Source of the DNA: Paenibacillus puerhi
GTDB taxonomy: Bacteria > Bacillota > Bacilli > Paenibacillales > NBRC-103111
NCBI RefSeq assembly: GCF_009846885.1
Contig: NZ_WUWM01000003.1
Location: 124,001 to 188,000, forward strand
DNA: 64,000 nt
Direction of reading: 5' to 3'
Shown in pieces: positions 56,059-64,000 of this stretch (position 1 is the stretch's first letter; every line of letters begins with the position of its first letter). The translations under genes and the position numbers were made by a program. The notes under the pieces are model-generated. The model was given only the letters and a program-made list of their open reading frames with translations, was not told the DNA's origin and did no database searches.

Positions 56059-56961
56059 CTAGTAGTTGACCCATTTCTTCTGACCGATCCACTGCAGCAG
56101 TGTGATGATCAGGACACATCCGAACAGTACGACAGCCATCGAAGAAGCGTAGCCGATGCGCAAGTTGAGGAAGGCCGTTTCGTACAAGTACCAGACGAGC
56201 ATGCTGGTCGACTGGATCGGCCCGCCCGCCGTCAATACGGCAATCAGGTCGAATACCTTGAAGGTCGAGATGATCCCCGTAATCAGCAGGAAGAACGTGG
56301 TAGAAGAGAGCATCGGCAAGGTAATGTGGCGGAATTGAACCCATGCATTGGCCCCATCGATATCCGCCGCCTCATACAGATCTTTAGGAATCGATTGGAG
56401 ACCGGCCAAATAAATGATCATGTTGTAGCCGATGGAGATCCAGACCGAGATCATCATCACGGAGATCAGCGCATAAGCAGGATCGGCGATCCACTTAGGC
56501 GGATTCTCAATTCCGAAGGACATCAGGAACTGATTGACGGGACCCGCCGAAGGGTGGAAGAGCACCTGCCAGACGATGGCAACGGCAACGACGTTGGAAA
56601 TATAGGGCATGAAGTACGCGACTTTGAAAAAGCCCTTCATATACACATATTTATTGATTAGTATCGCTAGCAGCATAGAAATGGCCAGGTAAATCGGAAC
56701 CGTAAGCAGGAAGATGAAGTTGTTCCGCATCGACTTGAGGAAGCTTTCATCTGCGAACAGCTTCGTGAAGTTGTCCATCCCTACCCACTTGAAGCCGTTC
56801 AGCCCCGCAACGAAATTCCAATCCCCGAAGCTGAGCACGAATGTCGCAAGGATCGGCAGCAGCGTTAGGACGGCAACCCCGATCAGCATCGGGCTGACGA
56901 ACAGAAAACCAGCCAGGCTCTCCTGCCTTCGCAATGCGCTTGCTTTGTATTTGACTTTCAC
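56059..56961 (-). CDS. Sugar ABC transporter permease, MalF type (polysaccharide locus)
   Basis: A 300-residue permease with a cytoplasmic N-terminus, six helices and the EAA loop LYEAADIDGANAWVQFRHITLPML. The frame is open to 56997, but that ATG has no ribosome site. The GTG at 56961 has GGGGAA seven bases upstream and gives the usual basic start VKVKYKASALRRQES, so it is preferred. It is the first gene of the leftward locus, facing the long DUF2264 gene across a 200-base divergent promoter region. Confidence 0.9.
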   Translation of the reverse strand: MKVKYKASALRRQESLAGFLFVSPMLIGVAVLTLLPILATFVLSFGDWNFVAGLNGFKWVGMDNFTKLFADESFLKSMRNNFIFLLTVPIYLAISMLLAILINKYVYMKGFFKVAYFMPYISNVVAVAIVWQVLFHPSAGPVNQFLMSFGIENPPKWIADPAYALISVMMISVWISIGYNMIIYLAGLQSIPKDLYEAADIDGANAWVQFRHITLPMLSSTTFFLLITGIISTFKVFDLIAVLTAGGPIQSTSMLVWYLYETAFLNLRIGYASSMAVVLFGCVLIITLLQWIGQKKWVNY

Positions 56962-57161
56962 AGTAAGTTCCCCACTTTCGGTATGAAGTATCTCCATCGT
57001 TGTATCGTATGGGTCTAATTATAGAAAATCGGCCGACTCGCCAGATAACGTTATTTTGATTTTTTCGAGGTCTATTTTGACCAGTTAAGGGGAGTGGGAT
57101 CTAACCCGGGGGCAAATGGAGTATAATCGGACCATCAAATCTAGGAGGTTGACTCACCGAT

Positions 57162-59138
57162 ATGGACACCTGGCATGTACCGATTTCCGATAACCCGCTG
57201 CGCTCCCGCGATGATCTGCGCACGGCCTTCAGGCAGCTGAGCGAACCTTTGCGCGCCTATTATAGTCCGGGATGCGCGCAGCTGCGCCTGGGCAGTACGG
57301 GAACGAGCTATTCCCGCGAGGTCGCCGGCTTGGAGGGCTTCTCTCGCGTCCTCTGGGGGCTGGCCCCCTTGCTTGCGGGCGGCGATGAGAGCGTCCTCTG
57401 GGAAACCTATGTTCGTGGAATCGTCAACGGCACGAATCCGGAGCATGACGAATATTGGGGAGAGGCCGCCGACTACGATCAGCGGCTGGTCGAGATGGCC
57501 GCCTTCGGCCTGCTGCTTGCCCTCATCCCGGACAAAGTCAAGGGAGCCTTGTCCGCTGCGGAGCTGGACAGGCTTGCGGCATGGCTGGATCAGGTAAGCA
57601 GACGGAAGCTGTGGGATTGCAATTGGCTGTTCTTTCGGGTAGTGGTGCAGACCGGATTCCGGCGGGCCGGGCTCCCCTTCGACCGGGAGCTGACGGAACG
57701 CACGCTGGACGAGCTCGACCGGTTCTACCTCGGAGACGGCTGGTATGCCGACGGCATGGGCGGTCACTCGGATTATTACGTGCCCTTCGCTATCCATTAT
57801 TACGGGCTGCTGTACGCCGCGCTGATGGGTCAGGAGGACCCTGAGCGAGCGGAGCGCTACAAGACGCGAGCCGGGCTGTTTGCGAGTTCGTTCGTTCATT
57901 GGTTCTCCGATGACGGCGCTGCGCTCCCGTACGGGCGGAGCCTGGCCTACCGTTTCTCGCAAGCCGCCTTCTGGAGCGCGATGGTATATGCGGGTGTCGA
58001 TACCATCCCGCTTGGCGTGATGAAGGGGATCATCCTGCGCAACCTGCGCTGGTGGTTCCGGCAGCCGATCTTTCATCCGGACGGCACGCTGTCGATCGGC
58101 TACGCCTACCCCAATCTCGTCATGTCGGAGAACTACAACTCACCCGGTTCGCCTTACTGGGCGTTCAAGACGTTTCTTATTCTGGCGCTGCCGGACGGGC
58201 ATCCGTTCTGGGAGGCCGAGGAGCTGCCGCTGGACGCGCTCCGACTCGATGCGGTGTCTGTGCAGCAAGCGCCGCATCTGCTGCTCTGCCGGGATAGCGG
58301 CGACCGCTCTAGCGGGACGGCGCCCCATCTGGTCGCGTTCAACACAGGGCATCCTTCTACGAACGAGCATACGCACACGTCGGCCAAGTACGAGAAGTTC
58401 GCCTACTCCAGCTTCTTCGGCTTCAGCGTGCCGCGAGCCGAGTGGGGCTTGGCGCAAGGAGCCTTCGACTCCACGCTGGCGCTTGCCGAAGGGGACAATC
58501 AATACCGGGTGAAGCGAACAAGCGTGGAGTCCTCGATCACGGAGCAGCTCATGTACACCAAGTGGCGACCATGGAGAGATGTCGAGATCGCGACGTGGAT
58601 CGTCCCCGGCTTGCCGTGGCATGTCCGGATTCATCGCGTCGAGACGAACCGTGCGCTCGATGCGGCGGACGGAGGCTTTGCGCTTGGAGTGGAGCGCCCG
58701 GGAAGGCCGCAGGCGGCTAAGAGAACAACCGGATACGGGGACGCGGCTGACCGGCCAGCTGGCGCCCCGGCGGATCTCATGTATGCGGCAAGAGAAGCTC
58801 GTGAGGTTTGGGCCGGCCAGCCTTGGGGGATAAGCGGCATGAAGTGCTTGTATGGCAGCGGAGCGTGCGAGCTGTTCGTTCCCCAGGCGAATACGAACCT
58901 GATGAATCCGCGTACGGTTCTCCCTACCGTGAAAGCCCGCTTCGAGCCGGGCGTCAGCTGGCTTGTCACGGCGGTTTGCGGAGAGCCTTTGGATGAAAAT
59001 ACGGGGAGCATTGACGGGCTGGCGCGTCGAGCCAGCGAACGAAGCGATGTCCCTTATGCGCTCGTGCACAACGGCGAGCTTCTGGTGTACCGGATTCGCG
59101 GCGAAGCCGAGCCGGTGTTCCGCAGCTTGCTGACCTAG
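57162..59138 (+). CDS. DUF2264 family protein, long form (putative glycoside hydrolase)
   Basis: A 658-residue protein. The N-terminal alpha/alpha-barrel-like domain has EGFSRVLWGLAPLLAGG, NPEHDEYWG, QRLVEMAAFGLLL, LWDCNWLFFRVVVQTGFRR, GDGWYADGMGGHSDYYVPFAIHYYGLLYA and YGRSLAYRFSQAAFWSAMV, which are DUF2264 landmarks. A beta-sandwich domain of about 270 residues follows. Some DUF2264 proteins have been reported as beta-glucuronidases (I recall GH154), which would suit this uronate locus, but that is not shown here. A TATAAT is at 57122-57127; AGGAGG is 13 bases before the ATG. Confidence 0.82.
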   Translation: MDTWHVPISDNPLRSRDDLRTAFRQLSEPLRAYYSPGCAQLRLGSTGTSYSREVAGLEGFSRVLWGLAPLLAGGDESVLWETYVRGIVNGTNPEHDEYWGEAADYDQRLVEMAAFGLLLALIPDKVKGALSAAELDRLAAWLDQVSRRKLWDCNWLFFRVVVQTGFRRAGLPFDRELTERTLDELDRFYLGDGWYADGMGGHSDYYVPFAIHYYGLLYAALMGQEDPERAERYKTRAGLFASSFVHWFSDDGAALPYGRSLAYRFSQAAFWSAMVYAGVDTIPLGVMKGIILRNLRWWFRQPIFHPDGTLSIGYAYPNLVMSENYNSPGSPYWAFKTFLILALPDGHPFWEAEELPLDALRLDAVSVQQAPHLLLCRDSGDRSSGTAPHLVAFNTGHPSTNEHTHTSAKYEKFAYSSFFGFSVPRAEWGLAQGAFDSTLALAEGDNQYRVKRTSVESSITEQLMYTKWRPWRDVEIATWIVPGLPWHVRIHRVETNRALDAADGGFALGVERPGRPQAAKRTTGYGDAADRPAGAPADLMYAAREAREVWAGQPWGISGMKCLYGSGACELFVPQANTNLMNPRTVLPTVKARFEPGVSWLVTAVCGEPLDENTGSIDGLARRASERSDVPYALVHNGELLVYRIRGEAEPVFRSLLT

Positions 59139-59173
59139 CAGCGAAGCCCGGCCTATGCGGCCGGGCTTCGCTG
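59139..59173 (+). terminator. Terminator between DUF2264 and AraC genes
   Basis: A perfect GC-rich 15-bp stem starting CAGCGAAGCCCGGCC at 59139, loop TATGC, followed by TTTCTTCT. It serves the long DUF2264 gene directly after its stop, and may also stop the convergent AraC transcript (stop at 59196). Confidence 0.92.
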
Positions 59174-59195
59174 TTTCTTCTATTCAACTCTACGA

Positions 59196-60152
59196 TTATC
59201 GATTTTGCTGATGGATATCGGCCTTAGTCCGTGACATCGGATGATCGCCGGCAGGCTGAGGCGCTGACCGGTTATCCCTTTCCTGCTGGCGTCCCTCCTG
59301 CCGGAAACGGCTCGGCGACTGCCCGTTCAACTGCTTGAACATTTTGCTGAAGTGATACTCCTCCAGGTAACCGCACAGCTTGGCGATCTCCTTGACCGGC
59401 AAATCCGTATACAGCAAATAGCGTCGGGCCTGCTGGTTACGAAGCTGGTTATGATACTCCTTCGGCCCCATGCCGGTATGCTTCTGAAACAGCTTGCGCA
59501 GATAGGAAGCGGATATATCGTACTCCTGGGCAAGCTGTTCAATTTTCAAATTATCCTTATAAGCGTTCTCCAAGTGCTTTTTAATCTGCTCGAATGCGGC
59601 GAAGGCGCCCGACTCGGCCAAGCTCCAGTCCGGCTGCTCCAGGCTGTGCAGACGATGCAGCAGCATGAGAAGCCTGGCTTGTGAATGAGCCGCTCCATCC
59701 GGCAGACCCGGCACCCAGTCTTGTTGAATTTCTCGGAATGCCATACTCAGCTCTTCGGCTTGAGAATGGCTGTATCGACTCAGAAAGGGCAGCTCCAGCC
59801 GGTCGATCGGCGTGACTCCCTTCCACACCGCATCGTATTCCCATTGGGCGCAATCAAAGAGCAGCATGGTCATTCGCAAAGGCGCATGCTCCTCCGACCG
59901 CATCGACATCTCCAGCCCCGGTCTTAGGTAAGCCATCATGCCCCCTTGGACCTTATGCTCGGTATGGGTCAGAAACGTCCCCTCTCCTTCATGGATCCAA
60001 TAGATGCTATGGACATTAACCAGATTGCGAATATCCTCCCAACCGGGATAGGTTTGTTTATCCAGCACGAAATGAATATGAAGCGCCAGGCTGTTCAAAT
60101 CATAGGAACGGTGTTCCATATCGAACCGATGCTCCTCTCTCTCGTTGCGCAT
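59196..60152 (-). CDS. AraC family regulator of the polysaccharide locus
   Basis: A 318-residue regulator. The N-terminal cupin-type sensor (VHSIYWIHEGEGTFLTHTEHKVQGGMMAYLRPG) is followed by a C-terminal double HTH (KIEQLAQEYDISASYLRKLFQKHTGMGPKEYHNQLRNQQARRYLL ... IAKLCGYLEEYHFSKMFKQLNGQSPSRFRQ) and a polar tail. It is divergent from the GH2 gene. The start is uncertain: the ATG at 60152 lacks a ribosome site, while the ATG at 60119 has GAGAGGAG about 12 bases upstream. Confidence 0.87.
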   Translation of the reverse strand: MRNEREEHRFDMEHRSYDLNSLALHIHFVLDKQTYPGWEDIRNLVNVHSIYWIHEGEGTFLTHTEHKVQGGMMAYLRPGLEMSMRSEEHAPLRMTMLLFDCAQWEYDAVWKGVTPIDRLELPFLSRYSHSQAEELSMAFREIQQDWVPGLPDGAAHSQARLLMLLHRLHSLEQPDWSLAESGAFAAFEQIKKHLENAYKDNLKIEQLAQEYDISASYLRKLFQKHTGMGPKEYHNQLRNQQARRYLLYTDLPVKEIAKLCGYLEEYHFSKMFKQLNGQSPSRFRQEGRQQERDNRSAPQPAGDHPMSRTKADIHQQNR

Positions 60153-60290
60153 GCATGAGCAGGATCGTTTTTGACAAGCGATAATTCGTTTTTGCCATTC
60201 CTAACGATCAGGACTCATGATACTATCCGTAATATCAATCCATGGTCAAGTATACTACAAAATAGAGGCAAAACAAGGAGGATGTCCACT

Positions 60291-62006
60291 TTGCTACGAA
60301 CCTTTCAAGAACATCATATCCGCCAAACCGAGCTGCTGGACGGTCCGTGGGACTTCGCGGCCGACCCCGGAAACGTAGGCATGCAAGAGAAGTGGTTTGA
60401 GCGTTTTCCACATGAAAACCGCTCGCTGTATGTTCCGGGCTGCTGGAACAACGAGCTGAACCTTTTCGACTATGAAGGCGTCGCCTGGTATAAAAAGACC
60501 ATCCGCACCGAAAAGCGGCAGCATGTCCGTCTGATCTTTCATGCCGTGCTGGGGCACGCCGACATCTACCTGAACGGCAAGCATCTGGGCTATCATTACG
60601 GCGGGTATACACCTTTCGAATTCATCGTCCCGTCCTTGCCGGAAGGGGAGCATCTGCTCGTCGTTCGCACCGACAGCACGCTGGATCGCCTGACGATCCC
60701 GACCGAGCATGTGGACTGGTTTCATTATGGCGGCATCATCCGCCCAGTAGAGCTGCAAGTCTTACCGGATATCTACATAGAGCGGCTGAAAATCGACTAT
60801 GAGCTGGACGGCAGCGATGCCCGACTTCATGTTCAGGTTCAAGTCACATCACTCGCAGCTGCAGGCTCATCCGAAACGTTGACGCTTTATGCCGATAACG
60901 ATGTCTTTCATACGGAGCCTATTCAGCTCGCCGCCGGACAAACCCTTATATGCTCCATCGAGCAAGCCTGGCCCTCCATTCGGCTATGGAACCCGGGCAA
61001 GCCGGAGCTTTACTCGATCCGCGCGTCGACGGGTCAAGACGATAAGATCGACCGCATCGGCTTCCGCCGGATCGAAACAAGCGGTCACCGGATCCTGATC
61101 AACGGAAATCCGCTCTTCCTGAAGGGCGTCAACCGCCATGAGGAGCATCCCGAGTGGGGCTTCGCTTTTCCGCCGAGACTGATGCAGAAGGATCTGGATA
61201 TCGCGAGGGAGCTGGGCTGCAACGCGATTCGCGGCTCGCACTACCCGCAGAGCGCTTATTGGCTTGACCTGCTCGACGAGCACGGGATCGTGTTCTGGAG
61301 CGAGATTCCGATGTGGGGGGCATTTCTTCCCAACGAGACGGCAGCCGAGAGCTTGTTCCAGGAGAGGGCGCTGGTCATGCTTGAGGAAATGATCACCGCC
61401 CAGTACCATCATCCGTCCGTTATCTTCTGGTCGGTTCATAATGAGATCGACAGCCGGACCCAGGAGGCCTACACGATGACGAAGCGGCTGGTCGACCTGG
61501 TCAGACAGCTCGATACGTCCAGGCTCGTAACCTATGCCACCATGCATCCGCTGGAGGATGTGCTGCTGCCTTTGTTTGATGTCATCGGCATCAATAAGTA
61601 TTATGGCTGGTACGAAGGCAAGGTCGGCGGCTTCGAGGGCATGCTGCGCCAGTTCCATGAACGGGCCGAAGCCATGGGGGCCGGGGATACGCCGGTGCTG
61701 ATGACCGAGTTTGGCGGAGCCGGGATTTTCGGGGATGTAGGCTGGGAGCCGAGGCTGTTCAGCGAGAATTATCAAGCGCATATCGTCAGCGAGGCGCTGC
61801 GCCTCTTTAAAGCCGATCCGAAGATCGGTGGCACCTTTATCTGGCAGTTCGCGGATACCCGGGGTGACCTGAAGAGCGGCGGAACCTACTTCCGCGACCG
61901 GGCGCGCAGCTTCAACAACAAAGGGCTGGTCAATGAATACCGTAAGCCCAAGCAGGCCTTCCGCGAGGTGCGGGACATTTACCGGTCTTGGGCGGACTCG
62001 CATTAA
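60291..62006 (+). CDS. uidA: GH2 beta-glucuronidase
   Basis: A 571-residue retaining glycosidase: sugar-binding jelly roll (LYVPGCWNNELNLFDYEGVAWYKKT), Ig-like domain and barrel. The acid/base Glu385 is in WSVHNEIDS and the nucleophile Glu473 in LMTEFGGAG. INKYYGWYEGKVG and the N-x-K motif (Asn542, Lys544 in SFNNKGLVNEYRKPK) are those that bind the uronate carboxylate in beta-glucuronidases. No signal peptide. AGGAGG at 60276-60281 is nine bases before a TTG at 60291 but touches the ATG at 60282, so the TTG is preferred. Confidence 0.88.
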   Translation: MLRTFQEHHIRQTELLDGPWDFAADPGNVGMQEKWFERFPHENRSLYVPGCWNNELNLFDYEGVAWYKKTIRTEKRQHVRLIFHAVLGHADIYLNGKHLGYHYGGYTPFEFIVPSLPEGEHLLVVRTDSTLDRLTIPTEHVDWFHYGGIIRPVELQVLPDIYIERLKIDYELDGSDARLHVQVQVTSLAAAGSSETLTLYADNDVFHTEPIQLAAGQTLICSIEQAWPSIRLWNPGKPELYSIRASTGQDDKIDRIGFRRIETSGHRILINGNPLFLKGVNRHEEHPEWGFAFPPRLMQKDLDIARELGCNAIRGSHYPQSAYWLDLLDEHGIVFWSEIPMWGAFLPNETAAESLFQERALVMLEEMITAQYHHPSVIFWSVHNEIDSRTQEAYTMTKRLVDLVRQLDTSRLVTYATMHPLEDVLLPLFDVIGINKYYGWYEGKVGGFEGMLRQFHERAEAMGAGDTPVLMTEFGGAGIFGDVGWEPRLFSENYQAHIVSEALRLFKADPKIGGTFIWQFADTRGDLKSGGTYFRDRARSFNNKGLVNEYRKPKQAFREVRDIYRSWADSH

Positions 62007-62024
62007 TTTTCGCTTTGCCACCTA

Positions 62025-62069
62025 AAGCAGTCCCCTCTCTTCCTAGTTACAGAAGAGAGGGGACTGCTT
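62025..62069. terminator. Bidirectional terminator between GH2 and the short DUF2264 gene
   Basis: A perfect 18-bp inverted repeat (62025-62042 with 62052-62069, loop of 9) between the convergent stops at 62006 and 62091. T-runs on both sides are weak, but the stem is very strong. Confidence 0.85.
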
Positions 62070-62090
62070 GCTCGCGGAAAAGAAGTCCGC

Positions 62091-63245
62091 TTAGCGGCTA
62101 TAAGCATGGTCTGCCGGCACATTCTCGCCCGACCAAAGCTTGCGCGAGGTCCACGCCTGGGGCTCACCGCTCCAGAACGGATCTTCCGCCGGCAAGCCCA
62201 GCGGAAGCAGCCCGGCCGTACATAGATACAGGCTGCCGGTCGAAATATACGACTCGGCCAGCGCGGGCTGGCTCCCGTACAGGCCGATCCGCAGCCATCC
62301 GGCGTCATCGAAGTTGCCGGGAGCTTCCATCGTGCGCCGGATCACGGCGGTAAGGGCACAGCGTGCCTGCGCCGGGCTCACCGATGCCGGAAGACTGCCC
62401 TGCAAGGCCAGCTGAGCGAGCGGCTGGAACGCCCCGAACCGGTACGTCAGCGACCTGCCGATAGCCGGATACGTGCCGTCAGGCGCGATCAGACGCTCCA
62501 GCACCTCCGCATAGCGCTGGGCTCTTTCGCTTACAGACGCTGCCATGCCGTCCCATTCCGGATGCTCGGAACGAACGGCGGACAAGATGTCGAGCAGCAT
62601 CGGCTGAATAACAAAGGAATTGTAATAATCCCAGTGAAAATGCGGTCCGTCCGAATAAGCCCCATCGCCCACATACCAGGCTTCGTGCTGCCGGAGCGCA
62701 TAATCGATGCGCATATGATCCCAATCCTCCGCTCCCGTCATCCGGAGCGCCGTCTCGGTCATCGCGGAAAACAGCAGCCAGTTGTTGAAGTGGGGCTTAC
62801 GCCCGGTCCGTGTTTCCCTTAGCGACCGGACTACGTTCGCCTGGACTCGTGGCTCCAGCTTTTCCCACAGCTCCCGCGGCGCTCTAAGAAGAGCTTGAGC
62901 CAGGAATGCCGTATCCACGATCGGCTGCCCTCCCTCGGCAAAGTTCATCCGATCCGGAGAGTCCGGGTCTGTCGCACTGTCCAGTGCTTGTCTAGCCAGC
63001 TCGCGATAGGACTCTACAAGCTCGCGCTCCTCCTCCGGGTGCTGGCTGAGCTCCAGCCATGGGGCCAGTCCGACCAAGGTGCGGCCCAGCGCCTCCAAGT
63101 GACTGTACGGTGATCGGTCCGCTTCCCCGCCAATCTCTACCGGCATCGCCGTCCTAAGCTGCCGCTTCGCGAGATTGGTTAGGACGGGTTCGGCTATGCG
63201 AAGCAGCGTACTCAGCCAATAGCTCCGGTCTTCCTTTTCATTCAT
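62091..63245 (-). CDS. DUF2264 family protein, short form
   Basis: A 384-residue protein made only of the N-terminal helical domain: YSHLEALGRTLVGLAPWLEL, GQPIVDTAFLAQALL, HFNNWLLFSAMTETALRM, GDGAYSDGPHFHWDYYNSFVIQPMLLDIL and IGRSLTYRFGAFQPLAQLAL correspond one by one to landmarks of the long paralogue at 57162-59138, and the beta-sandwich half is absent. Close homologues of about 390 residues exist, so this is a natural architecture rather than a truncation. It is presumably a second hydrolase for the same polymer; the reaction is unknown. Confidence 0.82.
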   Translation of the reverse strand: MNEKEDRSYWLSTLLRIAEPVLTNLAKRQLRTAMPVEIGGEADRSPYSHLEALGRTLVGLAPWLELSQHPEEERELVESYRELARQALDSATDPDSPDRMNFAEGGQPIVDTAFLAQALLRAPRELWEKLEPRVQANVVRSLRETRTGRKPHFNNWLLFSAMTETALRMTGAEDWDHMRIDYALRQHEAWYVGDGAYSDGPHFHWDYYNSFVIQPMLLDILSAVRSEHPEWDGMAASVSERAQRYAEVLERLIAPDGTYPAIGRSLTYRFGAFQPLAQLALQGSLPASVSPAQARCALTAVIRRTMEAPGNFDDAGWLRIGLYGSQPALAESYISTGSLYLCTAGLLPLGLPAEDPFWSGEPQAWTSRKLWSGENVPADHAYSR

Positions 63246-63266
63246 CTGGTTTCTCCCCCTAGGCTA

Positions 63267-64000
63267 TCATTTGGATGAAGGATGGTTGTTTAGCCATTCC
63301 AGCATGTCGTCAAGCGTACGCACCGGCACGATATTCAGAGCCGGCGCGCCTTTACGCGCGTCCGCTTCCTGACCCGCAGGGACGAAGAACACGTCCGCCC
63401 CCGACTGTTTCACGGAATAAGCCTTCTGCTCGATCCCCCCTATTCGTCCCACGACTCCTGCAGCGTTGATCGTGCCGGTCCCTGCCACCCGGCGGCCGTT
63501 CGTTACGCCCCCGGGCGTCAGTTGGTCGAGAAGGGCAAGCGCCAGTACGGCGCCGTGCGAAGGGCCGCCCTGATAAGCGAGATAGGAGCGGTAAGCGACC
63601 TTGCGCGGCAGATCGGCTTGTACCAAATCCTCCACCTGAATGCCGAAAACCGTTCGCTTCGGGGCATCATCGCTTTCCTTTGTCTTGACCGAGAGCTCCA
63701 GCGGGCTTCCTGCTCGGATCAGCTTCACAGGAGCCTCCGAGCCGGGCCGAACTTCCCGCATCGCTTCTGCCAGCTCTGCCGAAGAAAGCACTTCCTTCCC
63801 CTTCAGCCCGATCAGTCGATCCCCCGGCAGCAGCTGTCCGGCTGCAGGACTGTCTGCCGGGACGCGAACGACCTGGACGCCATCCGGCATGACGCCGCGC
63901 CCGAGACCGAGCTTCTGAAAGGCTACCGCGCTGCCGATCTTATTCGCATCGGTCCGCTGCAGCTGAGCCGCTTGCTGGATGTCGCCGAGGGGCACGCGCG
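63267..64000 (-). CDS. PDZ-Lon (S16) protease, YlbL/SepM-like, N-terminus off the window
   Basis: The C-terminal 244 residues or so of a membrane-anchored serine protease. A PDZ domain (VQVVRVPADSPAAGQLLPGDRLIGLKGKEV) is followed by a Lon-type domain with the catalytic Ser in YQGGPSHGAVLALALLDQL and the Lys in VVGRIGGIEQKAYSVKQSG. Most relatives have GPSAG; here it is GPSHG. The frame is open to the window edge, so the GTG at 63995 is internal. The membrane anchor and any upstream neighbours are outside the window. Confidence 0.85.
   Translation of the reverse strand, partial: RVPLGDIQQAAQLQRTDANKIGSAVAFQKLGLGRGVMPDGVQVVRVPADSPAAGQLLPGDRLIGLKGKEVLSSAELAEAMREVRPGSEAPVKLIRAGSPLELSVKTKESDDAPKRTVFGIQVEDLVQADLPRKVAYRSYLAYQGGPSHGAVLALALLDQLTPGGVTNGRRVAGTGTINAAGVVGRIGGIEQKAYSVKQSGADVFFVPAGQEADARKGAPALNIVPVRTLDDMLEWLNNHPSSK

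Noticed and set aside
57141-58076. Minus-strand frame of 311 codons
   Set aside because: Antisense to the long DUF2264 gene; no ribosome site or domain.
60984-62021. Minus-strand frame of 345 codons
   Set aside because: Antisense to the GH2 gene, whose catalytic residues are all in place.

Overview
The window looks like a chromosomal segment of a Paenibacillus-like Gram-positive bacterium (order Bacillales). The reasons are AGG/GGAGG ribosome sites, frequent GTG and TTG starts, YesM/YesN-type two-component systems beside sugar ABC transporters that lack their own ATPase, a Bacillus-type fad cluster, TmrB, YdjO and DUF3231 homologues, and lipoboxes on the solute-binding proteins. Most genes are GC-rich by eye. 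Four stretches are clearly AT-rich and look acquired: about 1-1700, 23150-24650, 28250-28950 and 29040-37260.

Layout. 1-1650: a cluster of resistance-type genes on the minus strand (two GNAT acetyltransferases and a TmrB homologue). 1820-6354: an SDR oxidoreductase, a YdjO-like zinc-ribbon protein, a MATE exporter and an M29 aminopeptidase. 6616-18933: a fatty-acid beta-oxidation regulon. fadF-fadN-fadA-fadE-acyl-CoA ligase-thioesterase run leftward, and etfB-etfA run divergently rightward. 19100-22826: transaldolase, transketolase and a divergent LysR regulator. 22840-24170: two intergenic repeat elements, one of them MITE-like, plus an AHSA1-type protein. 24169-28777: a lipoprotein, ilvE with a divergent LysR regulator, a GNAT, a second lipoprotein, and a streptothricin acetyltransferase gene broken at a run of eight T.

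29040-37822: an inulin / difructose-anhydride locus. It has a binding protein, two permeases, GH32 and GH91, with a divergent AraC regulator. It is bordered by two decayed hydrolase genes, GH172 (the DUF2961 family, which includes difructose-dianhydride enzymes) and GH13. The GH91 enzyme has no signal peptide. The importer plus cytoplasmic GH91, GH32 and the nearby fructokinase (40215-41180) form a plausible pathway from imported DFA-III through inulobiose to fructose and fructose-6-phosphate.

41429-42684: the most unusual part. A class I isoprenoid-synthase-fold protein with two Asp-rich motifs is followed by an 80-residue peptide with an NHLP-type RiPP leader, a Gly-Gly and the C-terminal octapeptide NNEPRAGW. 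This resembles the logic of ComQ/ComX (prenylation of a Trp near the C-terminus) built on an unrelated leader. A membrane histidine kinase lies convergently next to it.

44903-63245: a polysaccharide utilisation locus. It encodes two permeases, YesM/YesN, a binding protein, GH42, a heparinase II/III-type lyase and GH88 in one leftward run. Around it are a long DUF2264 protein, an AraC regulator, a GH2 with the uronate-recognising NxK motif, and a short DUF2264 protein. Together these point to a polymer containing uronic acid and galactose. The right edge cuts a PDZ-Lon (YlbL/SepM-like) protease.
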